Of a stretch of 64,000 nucleotides of DNA, positions 37,601 to 55,582 are shown one piece after another (positions within the stretch are counted from its first letter, which is position 1; each line of letters opens with the position of its first letter). Origin of the DNA: Struthidea cinerea (taxonomy: Eukaryota; Chordata; Aves; Passeriformes; Corcoracidae); NCBI GenBank assembly GCA_013397865.1, contig VZTI01005061.1:599032-663031 (forward strand), written 5' to 3'. Position numbers and translations under genes: made by a program. The notes beneath the pieces were generated by a model. It saw only the letters and a list, made by a program, of their open reading frames with translations, ran no database searches and was not told the DNA's origin.

Positions 37601-40600
37601 ATTAAACAGCCATTTTTAAGATAGTTCTTCATGATCTGTGCAGAGCTGATAATCACATACAGCAATTTTGCACTGTAAAAGTGATATTTTAAGGGCAAAT
37701 GGAATCTCGGAAGTTGAGTACTCATGCTTGGAAATGTGACACATTGCCCACTGAGCCTTGTTTGAAACAAGATAAAAACTTGCCTGTGAGCTGATGAACA
37801 TTATTCAGCAGTTAGGTATTTGCTGCTGCAGCCTCTATTCACTTCTCTGGTTCAAGGCAGTCTCAGGACAAATACAGTGTTTAATACTTACATTCTCTGT
37901 GCAAGGGATGGCAACAGAGACCATTTGGTCTTTTGCAGACCTGCCAGTTGAAGGGACTGTGTAGTTTGTTATTCCACAGAAGTTATTTTTGAGGCAGAAA
38001 AAAGTGGGAAAAAAAATAGTGCTTTGATTTCAGTTTCTATAGGAAGGAAATATGTGATCATTCCAGAAAGCTCTTTGTGCTTCTTTGTCCATAGCTTACT
38101 GCTCTTGGTCCTCTGTTCTGATCTCCATTTCCTTCTTCTGTCCCGTTTGATGTGGGTTCTGCCTCTTCTGAGGTTTCACTACATTCTCCCTCCTCTCTGC
38201 CTTTTGTGTGTGTGTGTGTTTTCCAGAACTGCAAAGACTTTGTGAACTTTTCAGTTAAACATGAATGCAAGAAGGAAGCTGGTAGATGATAACCACACAA
38301 GAAATTGCTGAGCAGGCTATAACAAAACATCAGACAAACTCAGCAGTGGTCACTACTGCTGGTGATGCCTGACATTATGCCAACAGCTTAGCACCTGATT
38401 GCTGGACTAGTTGGGTTTATCACTTGATTTCTGCTACAAATTTCTGAAATGGTTTCTTAAAAGGGAATAGTTTGGAAGTTTTTGGTTCACAGGCAGACAA
38501 TGTACATCTGAGTCAGTTTATTTTGTGCTTGGTGTTCTCAAAGAGTGGTTGGCTACTTTTAAAGACTCTTGTAGACCTCAGTGGATGAATGAAGTCAATC
38601 ACAAAAATTACCCATTTAAGTCTTGTGGTGTAGTCTGTTGTGTTTCTGTACTCTCCTACTTTGCATTGCATATCTGGACTTGTGACTTTCACTATCCTTT
38701 ACTTTTTCTTCTGTTTACTGTTATTTTACGAGCGCTGCACCAGGATGTGCCAGTTATCACTGCTGTCAAGGACCACCTACTTTGTGTTTGAAGGGAGAGC
38801 TCGTATTTGCTTCACCAGAAAGCACAAAGAAGTGTGTGACGAAATAACATCTTAGAGATATAATTAATCATTTTCTCTAGTTCTATCTGTCTTAAGCTGA
38901 TGCAGTTAATCTGATAAGAATAGACAACTGGTTCCAATATCTTTATCCTATCAAAAAGGCTTAGGAGCTCCCTATTGGATTTAGACTGGCAAATGCTATC
39001 GCATACAGTAGCATGGCAAAGAACCAGTTTAGGATTTCAAGCCACAGTCATGGATCTGATCACACACTGAAACATTTTACGCCACTTTTTTATTATTATC
39101 TCTTGGTAAATTCTTCATTTGTGTGGATCTCAGTTCCCAGACATTAAGGCAATAGCTGTACCTGTTTTTCAGTAGACAGCAAAGCCTCTGTCGGCTGTTT
39201 TTCCTCTTTAGGCTATTGTTTATCCAGTTATCTTCCACGTTGGAAGTACTTTTCATAAACTCATTTTGTTTTGAAGTGAATTAATAAATCTGCACATTAT
39301 ACAAGGGCTGATTTGTGAAAGGCTTACTAGGCAAGGCCAAGTGCACATGAGCTGTATTCTTGGAAATTAAAAATCTAATGCCATGACTAAATATTTAAGC
39401 AGTGGTGCAACAGATGATGATGACAGGGAAAGAACTTTGCAAGCTAATTTGTTTATTGTCAATATCGTCCACTCCAGAAAAAATGTCTCTTTGGAATATA
39501 TTAAGAGAAATACTGCATATAATATAAGAAAAGCAACTACTGCTATTCAGTGGACTTTAAACTTCAACAGAATTGTGGTATCAGTTTTTGGTTATGACAA
39601 TTTTATAAGAGGCAACTGGGAAATGAGCTCTATAGTCCAGGAGGTCTCTTAGGTCCTGTCTTCTTGTCATATTACAGAAAATTCTGAAAATAAGTACTGC
39701 CTATTTTTTTCTGTCTGTCTTCCTCAGATTAGGTTACTTTAAATAATCATAATTTATTGGTTTTCAAAGTTCAATTCAGTGGTGTACAGTATTCTCTTGG
39801 GGAGGTTAGTATGATATTAGGTCTATTTTAAGTTCACCTCAGAAAACCTATTCAGCTGCATAATCTCTAGTAATGATCTTTGGGAGAATAAAAGTGCATG
39901 CTCAATTACAGGCTCAGAATTTTCCACTAGCAGCAGAAATTTGGATTTAGTTTCTTTATATCCTACCCAACTCTCAGCCAACCCAATTTATTTCAATTGT
40001 CAGAATTCAAAGGCTCTTCCAAACTATGCATCTTCAGGACAGTGAGGTTGATTTGTTTGTTTCTGTTAAACAGTGGAATTTTTACAGTATTGTAATTCCA
40101 GTATTTTCAGTATATTCATCGTACACATTTGACAGTGAGAAAAAGGAGGTTTAAGGTCCTACCAAAATATCTTTCAGCTGTAGCATACCTTGATTCAAGA
40201 ATCCAGCTTCCTGCGACTTCATAATGCTTACAGAAATTAATGATGCAGTCTTGCAGTACGGGGCTTGGATAATGTTTTCGATACATACGCCTCAAAAATT
40301 TACCTCGAAATGTTTTCCTTCAGATTCTGCAAAGCAATGTAAATTGTGCCTTGTAGAGTATGCTGTGAAAAACTCACATAGTAGCGAGTATCCAAATTGT
40401 TGAAGCTACTGGAACAGAATGAGGTTCAACTTGGCTAATTTACAAATAGTCATTTGGTTTGAGCCTGGAATCGTGAGGCGTTCGTGTGTGTGTTTGGGGA
40501 TGGACGGAACTGGGGAGCTGAGAAGAAAGTGCAGGGTGGGTAACAATAGGATTTACTGTGCAAAGAAGGCAGAATGAAAGACTCATGAAGAGTGCAGTAG

Positions 40601-43600
40601 TGCAGCTCCAAAGGCACAGAGGAGAGGGGTTGTGTACGGTGAAATCAAGGCAGGCTAAATTGTGCTGTAATTTGTATTATAAACAGAGCCGGTCGTAACA
40701 CTGTCGTTAGGTTGTGTTACACTTGCCTTTTTAAACAGTTCTGAAGTGTCTTTTAGAGCTTCTCTATAAAAATCTTTATTCTATTACTGTAGACCTTTGA
40801 AATTCAGCATGACGAAGCTGAAGGCCAAGGAATGTGCCTTCAAGCTGATCATTGGGCTCAGTTAAAATTTGGTCGGGAATTTGCTTACTGAGTTTTTGTG
40901 TTGTTGAATCCAAATCTGTTTAGAGATCAGTATGCTCAGCTGCTCAAGCAGCCAGATACGATAACAAATCTCAGACTTGTGTGCAACCCCTCTGATGCAG
41001 AAGTAAGCCCATTTTACTGTAACAGCTGGCAAAACCACACATCAGCCTTGGAAGGAGAGTGTGGGATCCAGCCAAGTCCCTCATGGATTGACTTGTATAT
41101 TAGTGGTGGCTGTGCACAATCTTTGCAATCTGCTATGAATGCTGGTCCTTCACCTCATCTAGTGCAAGTCACTGCTTCAGTTCAAGAGTTCAAACTTTGC
41201 TGGTGGTGCTTGGTAAGTTTTGTTTATTAAAAATATATGTTGGGGTAGGGATGTTAATAGGAAGGAACCAGAGCTTGTGGGCAAGCTGCTCTGGTTTGAT
41301 TTAAAATCCAGCAACAGAAGAAGAAAGGAGGTCTTCTTTAAATCAAAACCAAAATACCCATCTGTATTCCATTCTTTCTCCAATTTTACATTTCTTCCCA
41401 CACAAACAAACAAAACCAGTCTAACTCACCACCTCCCAAAAACACGCATTCTAAAGGCTTGGGAAATAGTAATTTTTATATCTTACAGACCATATTTAGG
41501 GCACTCATTTCTGCCTGCTGAGCAATTGGAGAATGTTCCTTTTTCCCAGATAAATAAGACTTTCATGTAACTAGATAAATATTTTTGTTTTTCCAGTGAC
41601 CTGGAAGTGACTTCTGTGCTTAAATGACGATGGAAGATAAGGGGTGCATTGCCTGTATTTGAGTCCAGGGCTCCCTGAAATATTCCCAGGAACACTAAAG
41701 GCTAGGATTCACTGTGACAGAGGGAAGCAGAGGGGTATTTGTCTTCATGCTTTTGTCTATTTAGTACAGACATTTTCTCTCATAGCTATTGAATGCAACC
41801 ACAAGTCTTGGGCATGTGCTTCTCTGTGGAGTGTGTTTGCACTGGGTAGGATGTTGGGAAAGGCAGAGTACCCCTGGGCAGGAGGATGGGGAGGGGAGCT
41901 AGTGGCAGCCATGGAGGTGACTGTGGAGAACTGGAATCCTGGGCTACAGAAGTGTCTTCTGCTGAGATCACATACTTGGTATGGCTGCCAGGCACAACCC
42001 GTTCCAAAGGGAAAAAAATGCAGGAAAGCAAAGTAAACATAATCTTGCTCCCACCATGGCTTAAATCAGTTTATGTATTTGCTTGTTGGGTTAGTTGGTA
42101 TGTACTAACAGACTTTAAGGGTAGCAGTCTAATTTTAAGAGAGCCTGATAGAAAACCTAAGCATTTGTCTTCCTTCCCTCACATCCCTTCCATCAGATAG
42201 GGAAGGAAATAGGATATAAATGATGAATAAAGTACATTTCTTGATTTTTCTCCTCACTGATTACAGCTCCCTTTAGCTTCAGAGACATTGTGCAGAATCT
42301 GGATAACCAGACATCTTAATCCAACTTCTGTTCAATTACAATATTTTTCTTTTAATACCTACTGTATCTTCTTATCTTACCAGCTCCTCGTGTCTTGGGA
42401 GCATGGGGACAGGTGGGACTGGCACGAAAATAACTCAAACATGATTACAATCATTTGCAGAACAATTGATTTTGCTGGAATATCAGAGCTTTGCTTAATT
42501 TTCTTAACTAAAGTCATTGTCTAAATTGCCTAAGCTATCATGCATCTGGGCAAATTTTGTACAGTTGTCAAAATTATCTTGACATGTTTTTTATGGGAAG
42601 ATGTTTATCCATGTGCATGACAGCTGTGAGTCATGCACAGAAAGTCTAGCAGCTTTCATCCACTTTCACATCCTCAAAGAGAAGTACCTAATGTTTCAAG
42701 TCCCGTTTGAAGGGCTTTTATTTTGGTAAGATTTTATTTGGTTGCTGAAGTCTTTGTCACCTCTGTGGATCAGAAATAAACACACTTCCAGGGAGATGAA
42801 TTCACTCATGCTACAAATGCATTTTCACTAGGGTCAGGTTAAGTGAGCTGGAGGGTTAAAGTGTTGAAAATACTGTGTGGTATTGCTCAGGAGATGCGTA
42901 TCAATCCAGGTCCTCCATTTCTATCCTTCTGGAGGCTGCCACAGCAGATCTGAAACAGGCCAAACTTGCAGCTTGTGCTCAGGAGAAGCATCTGGCTGAT
43001 GTTCCATCTCTTACGATAAGAAGCCACTGGATTTGAAGGAGACAGCCTGGTTGCAAAGACTTAGGTGGTAGTTAAATAAAAAAGCAGGGGGAGAATTGTC
43101 AACAGGGGAAAGGAAAGGGGAAATGTCCTTGTTTTAGTGGAAGAAGTCTCCCCCAAGTTCTTTCAGAATCTCACTCTTGCATCCAAGGGCCACAGGGTGT
43201 TTCCCTGGAATGCCAGCTTCCCATGCAGCTTTTGCCTTGCTTCATCTGAATCACCATCGAGGATCCTTGTGTGAAAACCAGTGCTGATTTGTAGCTTTTG
43301 AAGAATGTTAAGTGTGGAGATAAAGAAAAACTCGTTTGCCACAGAGATTCGTTGAGGATGGGTGACAGACCCAGGTTTCTCCTTCCCTACTGTTTTATTG
43401 CTAGAGAAGTGCAGCACTTCCTCCCCCCAAGGCTGTGCCACCATGCAAAGGATGCTTTTCTGGGATTGTGATAGAGTTCCAGGAACACTTAGGCACAGAA
43501 GCATTTATTTTAGCTGATGTTACACCAGGATTCGGTTAGGACAATATATTCTCCTCTTAATAGTACCAGTCAATAATGAAAGAAAATTAAATCCCAGCAG

Positions 43601-44032
43601 AAAAATTAATAAAACACTGATAGGGAAGTAGAATTTATCCATTTTATGTAAGAATTTTTCCTCTTGAGAAGCTTGATTAAAAAAAAATCTGTATTGGTAA
43701 TGTTTTGTTCTTTAATAAAACCAGGATTTAACAGTTTGAATTATAAAGAAATCCCAAATCATAAATACTGTATTCTTCATGACATTACAAATATTGGTGG
43801 CCAAGAATGCACAGAAGTTTTGCAGTTACAACAATCAGTAAATGAATTAAAATTATATAGAATAAGGTGTGAAGCATTCCAATTAAGAATGTAGCATCAA
43901 AGATTTCGATATTCTCTGAAACAACTGAGAGAATTGAAAAATATAAATATCTTCATTTTTTGCTCTGGATTAGGGGCGCAGTGTATTATGTCTCTACCTG
44001 CAACTATGTCTTTAAAAGGGAAATTAATTTTT
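34628..44032. other. Intron 1 segment without recognised genes
   Basis: Mostly AT-rich unique sequence. It contains a short TG run (38205-38219), a frame at 40898-41230 that meets a GTAAGT donor in phase (see findings), and frames of 104-130 codons at 41220-42200. None shows a known protein family. No interspersed repeat was recognised. Confidence 0.45.
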
Positions 44033-44072
44033 TTTTTATTCTAAAGAAAGAATTTTTATTCTAAAGAAAGAA
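44033..44072. repeat. Perfect 20-bp tandem duplication
   Basis: Two identical adjacent copies of a 20-base unit (TTTTTATTCTAAAGAAAGAA) at 44033-44052 and 44053-44072, directly after a T run. Perfect identity suggests a recent replication-slippage duplication. Confidence 0.97.
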
Positions 44073-47000
44073 CTTATGTGGGGCAAAATACTTGTTTGGC
44101 TTTCCTCTGGGAGAACAGTATCGCATCTGAGAAATCAATTTATATTGGGTCTGGAAAGGTGAGATGGTTGCTGAAATACACAGAATGGATGGCATCAGAT
44201 TAACATTTTTATTGTCTGCAATTCTTGAACAGAGATATTCACAAGTGGCATAAGGGTTCTTTTAGTGTTTTCAGCCAAAATACCACGTGTCACTCTCAGC
44301 AAGTAACTCTATGCCAAATATAGAATCTAGTTGAAAGATTGAAATGGGCAGCTTTTGTTCCTTGTAGGCTCACCAAACAGAAGGAACGTCAAAAAAGCTT
44401 CAGAAGTGTTTTTGCTGAGACATTTTTTGTTCTCACCATCAGCTGAAGAGATTTACTGCATATGTAGAACATCGCTCTCTAATACTCTCTAAAGAATTCT
44501 GCTACTTTGCAACAGTTCAGCTATGACGTAGGGAGGCATCTAAACTCCCCGCACTGGCTTCAGTAGCACTACTCTTGTGTTAGAGAAGCCTTTGGAAGCA
44601 GTGGCTGTAACTGGTTTTCTGTTCTGCTCAAGATCCAAGCAGTGGTGGTTGTACAGCAGCGGCAGAACAGAGAGGGAAGGCACCAGACAGCACCTTCAGA
44701 AAATTTGTTCTCAGGCTCTGGTGTATTGATGTAATCTTTTGATGTTGCAGTTATCTCTCAATATTCAGTAGAAGTACTTGCCACGTTTGAAATTGAAACC
44801 TCCTGATTTCTCCACACTGTTCTTTACTGGCCAAACACTAGGAGAAGACCATGTGACTTTAACTGTTTAATTATCTTTCTAGGATAATCTACAAGTTTTC
44901 GCTATCTTAATACTCTGCTGGCTGTAGCTCTGGGAAATGAAAGATGTTGTTGTATATACAACACAAATACATGAGTAATTTGATCTTGGAGCCAGCTGAT
45001 GTTGTCTTTCATTTTAATTTTCATTATGCCTTTGGCTCTGTAGCTGCTCCAATTTTTTTATTAGACAGTAGTATATAAAGAGGCAATAGAGGGTTAATTG
45101 CTGTTCAGGGAAAGTGTTTAAAAAACAGCACCAGCTATATCTTATAACAACACTTTCTCATAATGTTTGTGCTTTTTGTCTTTAGAATTTTTTCACACTT
45201 CCAATTCAAGATTGCACATATAGGTGCGGCAGAACTGTCTTGGATAGCTAGAGCTTTTGTAATCATAATATTTTTGTTCTTACATTGTTTACAATAAGTA
45301 CTCAAGATTTCATAATAATTTTTAAAGGTTAAAAAACTAACTCTCAAAAGCAAAGATGATTTCAGTGTCTGCCCCTGCAATTAATAATTGGACCAGTTTG
45401 CCAATTCAGTATACAACCACTTTGAAATGTAGCCTAGGAAGTCAATTGTTATCTGCTTTTAATCTGGCTGTTGCACACATGATCACTTTAACAAAAAAAT
45501 TGCTACTGGCTGAGTATCATGAGAGTTGGAAAGTTGAGGCAGAGAAGTGACATGCTCTGGAAAGAGGGGGTTCGTAGTTTGTTGTTTGTTGCAGGTTGTT
45601 TTCTGTGACTTTTTAATTTCCATATATGTGTTTTATTTCTCCTCGGGACAGTTGTATGGCCCCACAGTAAAAGCTTCAAATGTAATTTTTTTCAAAACAG
45701 GACCTTACAAAAATATCAAAACAATATTTTGATTAAAAGGAAAAATAAATAGAAAAACAGAATACTGGTTAGTGGTGTTGGAAACTAAAGGGAATAGCCT
45801 AATGCTGTGGTCTCAGAACAGAAGTAACCCTGAGCCTCAGCAAGAGAAGTGGACCAAAGCAGAGTAACTTGGCAAAAAACAGAAGTTGTGATTTTTATAA
45901 TAAGCAATGATATTGCAAGGAATATGGCCCACCTTCTCATGTCAGTAGCCAGCCTTGTTTGCTCTGGCAGAGGTACGGAACTAACTAAATTTATCTTGAT
46001 TCTATTTCTCTTAAGCATGTTGTTGTCTCTTAATTACATATTGAATAGCATCTGGTGTTTGAAGAATTATCGAATAGAAACACAGCAGGGGGAAGTGTGG
46101 CAATATTGATGCAAGCTGATACTTTTTCTGCTGTGGTGGTCTGGAGGCTCTCCCCTGGCCGCTGCTTCTTCCTCAGCCTGGCCTGAGGTGCCCAAAACGT
46201 CAATTTTGTAACACTGGTGTCAGGCCAAATTTAGCTCTCAATTTTGATTTTGTAATACTAGGTTTTCATAACTCCTAGAACATGTGGAGCTAAACTGTTT
46301 CCATCTCTTGTCTTTTCTCCCTTCAGTCACCAGGGGAAAAAATTATTGAAAGCAGTTTCCTGCGGGAGATTCAACAAAAGCGTTGCGGTGCTCTGTTTGT
46401 GCGATGAAATCAAAGCGACTGGAAACTGTCTGGTCTGTTTTGTTGTCAGAGATTGAGTGATCTATTATTTCAGTAGCACTAAGGAGTCACGGTGCTTTTT
46501 GAAAACCCCTCATAGTACATAGCTTTTCCTTAGGTCTTGAGTCACCTTTGAAGAGCTCTGCCTTGGTAACACCAGGAGAACAGCATTTCTCTGCCTCACA
46601 CAGGTCATGTAAGAGTAAACGTGTTAGTTTATGAAACACTCATACTGCAGACAGGTTTAATAGCTTATCTAAGAGTTATATGTAAGTTAAATTGTCTTTG
46701 TAAACTATTGTTTTCCAAAATCAGGTAGAAATCTTCTCTTTAAATCTCTAGTTAGGCAGGGGAAGGAAATCAACTACAAACCAGACAATTGTATCTTTCC
46801 ATTGCCTTGATCAGCTCTTCAAGCACAGATTGTCTGAAATAGCTGCCGTAATATGTTTTTACTTTTCAGGCCATGGGGTTTAGGGAATCAGCTTTTTAGT
46901 ATCTACATCATCTCTTTCCTCCTGGGACTGAAGCTGGTTACCATAGCAAAATGGCAGGGAAGCTGATAAGCAAGTAGTACCATTTGGCAAACAGGATATA

Positions 47001-50000
47001 AATTTATTTTGTTAAGACAGAGGACTGTGAAAAAAATTATTGCTCCTAGAATTTCTTTTTTTTGCTTTATTGTGTTTTAAGATGCCTGTGTAGAAAATTC
47101 TTGTGATCAGATACTGAACAAAATTCTCTTGCTCACTAACAACTGTGGCTGCAAATAGTAGGAGCTTCAGGTTTTAAATCTCTGCAGATCTTGGATATTT
47201 TCACAGAAAAGTTACACAATAACACAGATATTACACAGTCATTTCACTCCTTATGTTTCAGGGTGTTGCAAAGATGCCATACTGTGAACTAAATGAGCTC
47301 CTGCTAAACAGAATAAATACAGATACCTGTCCCCTGCTACTTAAAAATTACATTGCAACATAGTTTTTGTTCCTACTTGATGAAGCATGGTCATCTGAGT
47401 CTGTCTTGTAAATCAGTCTGTGAAGTCCCTTGGGTTTGTGTAAAGTGACGTTAGTGAGTGCTGAAAAGCTAAACTGCTTGGTGTTCCAAAAATATTATCA
47501 ATAATGTCAATTCTGATGATGTTTTTTGTACTCCCTGTCTCAGTGTCCAATATGAACCATGTGCCTTGAGCAGCACAGCCTGGCTGTTTAGGGCATCATC
47601 ATAGCAACTGTATCTCTGTGCGTGGACCCCACTGTGGGGGACTTTTTGTTGGCACACCACCAGTTTGTCAAGACCTAAAGAGAGCTTGTTTTGAGGACTG
47701 AGGTGTTCCTCTTTCTGCTGGGTTAATTCTCAATATGTTGCCTGGCATCTAAACTTACTTCTTGTCTCCTGTTCTTGGTGCAAGGGTTGAGTCACTGTTT
47801 TGGGGAGGTTTTTTGGGGTTTGTGCTGGTGACTGTAAGTGAAATGAAATCTCGGAGTCTTAGGATTAAAGCAGAAAACTGCTCATTGCCTTAAAACCTTC
47901 TTTGTTCTCAGTTTTATCCATTCAAAATATATCATACATGCTTATGCCATTTTATATGCCCTGACAAATTTTCTAATAACTGCACAACTGAATAGCTCCA
48001 ATAGAGAGGATTTGGGAGTCTTGCTGTAATCTGGGCATGCAAAAGATTCTGTTTAGTTTTAACCCCTTTGAGCCCATATTAACCAGATTGAATTTGTAGA
48101 AGTGCTGTTTTTTGGCTGAGAGTCTCAATCAGTGCATCCATGCAGTGGGAATTAGAGCAAATCCTAGAAAACCCCTATTTTGACACCCTTTTTAAGCTTT
48201 TTCTTCAATACAGTAAGCCCTGGTTTTTTGTTTTTTTTTTAATGCTAGGGGGGATTTTTCATCTTTAAAAATTATCATTATCAAAAAAATACCATCAAAT
48301 GTCCATTGGATGCAGCACTGCCTCAGGTTAACTGGGCAGGATCTGGGTGGGGGTTGACTGGTGTGTGATCAGCTTGGGGGAGAGAGGTGGAGGACCCTGG
48401 ATCTGGCAGGATCCAGGCAGTCTTAGAAAGAGCTGAGTGAGAATATAATTGTGAAGGGAATGTGTGAATTTAGGATTGGGACTTATGTCATGCCCATGTG
48501 TGTGACCTGCATCTTCCACAGCCCCATCCCAGTGCGAACTGGGGGCTCTGTATGGAGGGACCCATCTGTAGGGGTTGAGAATAATTTTTGTCCTAGAAAA
48601 CCAGTTGTCTGCAAATACCTCTCCATGCCATTGGTGATAGTCACCTGTGGGTGTCCATGACCTGCAGGTCCTTGTGCTGTAGTGTGGTAAACAAGTGTGG
48701 GAACTCACTGTGGGGACATGGCCCAAAATGCGGAGCTTGGAAAGCAGGAGCTTGGGAAGTTGGAGTGTTGCCATCTACTGGCAGCCATCCACAGAGAGAA
48801 GTCCCTCCTCTGGCTGTAGTGGATGGTGTTGCTTATTTTGAGCTGACAGATGAGGTTTTTCTGCCTAAATCCTGTTTTGAGTCAGCGTTGTCAATAAAAG
48901 AATTGTCGCTGTCCTTAGCATGTGAATGTAGTCAAACAGTTGGATAATACCAGTCAGATTTTTATGGATAGGGTGTTACTCTTGGCATGTGGGTCTATGT
49001 TTGAGATGGGGGCGGCTCCTCTCTCCTGCACAGTGTCCAAGTATGTCTGGGGAGTCCTGAGCACCCCCTGTGAGCTCAGGGCTTGAGGGATGTCCTGCAG
49101 CTCTCCTGCCCTTCAGAGTGGCTCCACATTTTCAGAGAATGGACTGGTCTGGAAACTGCTTTTTTTATTCTGCAAGTAAAAAATTAATAAAGGCAAAGGA
49201 TATATTTGGGCTCATTAGGGAATAGAGCAAAGATCTGTATTATTAAGAATCTTGGAGGTCTGACAGTCTTTCCCCATAGAAGAAATGAGAGGTGTTTCAA
49301 ATAAGTCTGTCCTCAAAGGGCGATCCAGTACAGCTTGTGCAAGTCTCAAAAAGTCCTACTGGGGCTGACCTCTGTTAAGGGAAATGTTTACATTAAGCCA
49401 TCAGAACAGGCTTTGCGAATTTTGCTTGAAACAAACACCAGCAGTGGGCATTAATATTTTCTCCTTTTTACTAAAAAATAGGAAATAAAAGGTTGCAGCA
49501 CAAGTTTTCAGCAAAAGTCATGTGACTGCTTCCTTACAAAACATAACCCACATGGGAGTAGAAGAGTGACACAGCTCTTCCTTCATGCTTGTCCAGCTGA
49601 AATATGCCTCAGATGTAGCAACTAAATTCTGTACTCATGCATAGAAATGTAAAAAGCTTATGTTTTTATCTAGTACTATAAAATTTTGAGTTGGAACTAG
49701 ATTATAAAAACTACTTCAGTTCCTCTGAAACCTTGTGAATACCAACACTTTACCTTCAGTATTTTAAGCAATGTATCAAAATAATGGTTAATGTACCTTC
49801 GAAATGTTTTTGAGCCAGATATGTAGGTACACAAACATGGAAATATTTGTGTTCCTCTGCCAGATCTCTCTGCGTGAGTTATAAATGACTTCCAGTGATG
49901 GAGCAATGATGCATTTTTAGGCTGAATTGTGTCACAGTAGTTCCAAGATAATGGATAACCAAAAGCAATATTGCAGATTTACCAGTGAAATTGTACATTT

Positions 50001-50202
50001 TATTTGTGAAATAGTACACAGTGGTAAGAACATATATTTGAGGTCATATATGGAAGTTTTCTATTTTAAAGACTGGAGAGGTAAAATACACTAGAATTAA
50101 GAGCCTGAGGTTTAAATATGTGTTGGATTAAGGAGTCATGGAAGGGGCTGGATTCTGGCTGGTGCTTTGTTACCAATGGCAGTTTTCCAAAGTGTAACCA
50201 AG
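44073..50202. other. Intron 1 segment, 3' end, without recognised genes
   Basis: AT-rich sequence with a GC-richer patch at about 48310-49150. That patch carries overlapping frames on both strands (148 codons on the minus strand at 48328-48774). None matches a family I recognise, and all look like chance frames. No repeat family or RNA gene was identified. Confidence 0.45.
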
Positions 50203-50243
50203 TATTTCTCTCTCTCTTTTTTTTTCTTTTGTTTTTGTTGCAG
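50203..50243 (+). promoter_or_regulatory. ADCY5: 3' splice site and polypyrimidine tract of ADCY5 exon 2
   Basis: A tract of almost uninterrupted pyrimidines from 50205 to 50239, including a CT-repeat run and a long T run, ends in the CAG acceptor at 50241-50243. There is no AG between 50203 and 50241, so the exclusion zone points unambiguously to this acceptor. The branch point is probably just upstream, near the TGTAACC at 50193-50199, which is only an approximate match to the consensus. Confidence 0.85.
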
Positions 50244-50393
50244 CTGGTCTCCAATGTTCTCATCTTCTCCTGTACAAACATTGTAGGCGTGTGTACCCAC
50301 TACCCAGCAGAGGTGTCCCAAAGACAGGCTTTCCAGGAGACCAGGGAATGCATACAAGCCAGGCTGCATTCTCAAAGGGAAAACCAGCAGCAG
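50244..50393 (+). CDS. ADCY5: ADCY5 exon 2 (adenylate cyclase type 5), internal coding exon
   Basis: This exon encodes 50 codons of adenylate cyclase type 5, the G-protein-regulated enzyme that makes cAMP from ATP at the plasma membrane. Residues 1-17 (LVSNVLIFSCTNIVGVC) are hydrophobic and fit the sixth helix of the first membrane domain. Residues 18-50 (from THYPAEVSQRQAFQETR to QRENQQQ) are the cytoplasmic linker helix that leads into the first catalytic domain. The exon is preceded by a long pyrimidine tract and CAG, and followed by GTAAGA. It is exactly 150 bp, phase 0 at both ends, and joins exon 3 at QQQ|ER. The sister gene ADCY6 is the main alternative. From memory, ADCY6 differs at the ECIQARLHS positions, and this exon has the ADCY5 residues. 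The frame is also open upstream from an ATG at 50118, but those codons look intronic. The protein family is very secure; type 5 over type 6 is highly likely. Confidence 0.95.

Positions 50394-55582
<5,189 letters not shown>

Larger units (their letters stand above)
1..50243 (+). other. ADCY5: ADCY5 intron 1, 3' part (at least 50.2 kb)
   Basis: Everything upstream of exon 2 is assigned to intron 1 by inference. Exon 2 needs an upstream exon encoding the N-terminus and helices M1-M5. No GC-rich reading frame with those features occurs before 50244, and no sequence gap is present. No other recognisable exon, RNA gene or promoter-type CpG island was seen on either strand. The open frames in this region have no family signature, and the largest ones sit on simple repeats or GC-richer patches. 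A nested non-coding RNA or an unrecognised small exon cannot be excluded by reading alone. Confidence 0.85.

Noticed and set aside
41644..42036. 130-codon plus-strand frame
   Set aside because: No homology recognised, overlaps other open frames, and lacks matching splice signals.
48328..48774. 148-codon minus-strand frame
   Set aside because: No recognisable protein family. Frames are open on both strands in the same GC-rich patch, as expected by chance.
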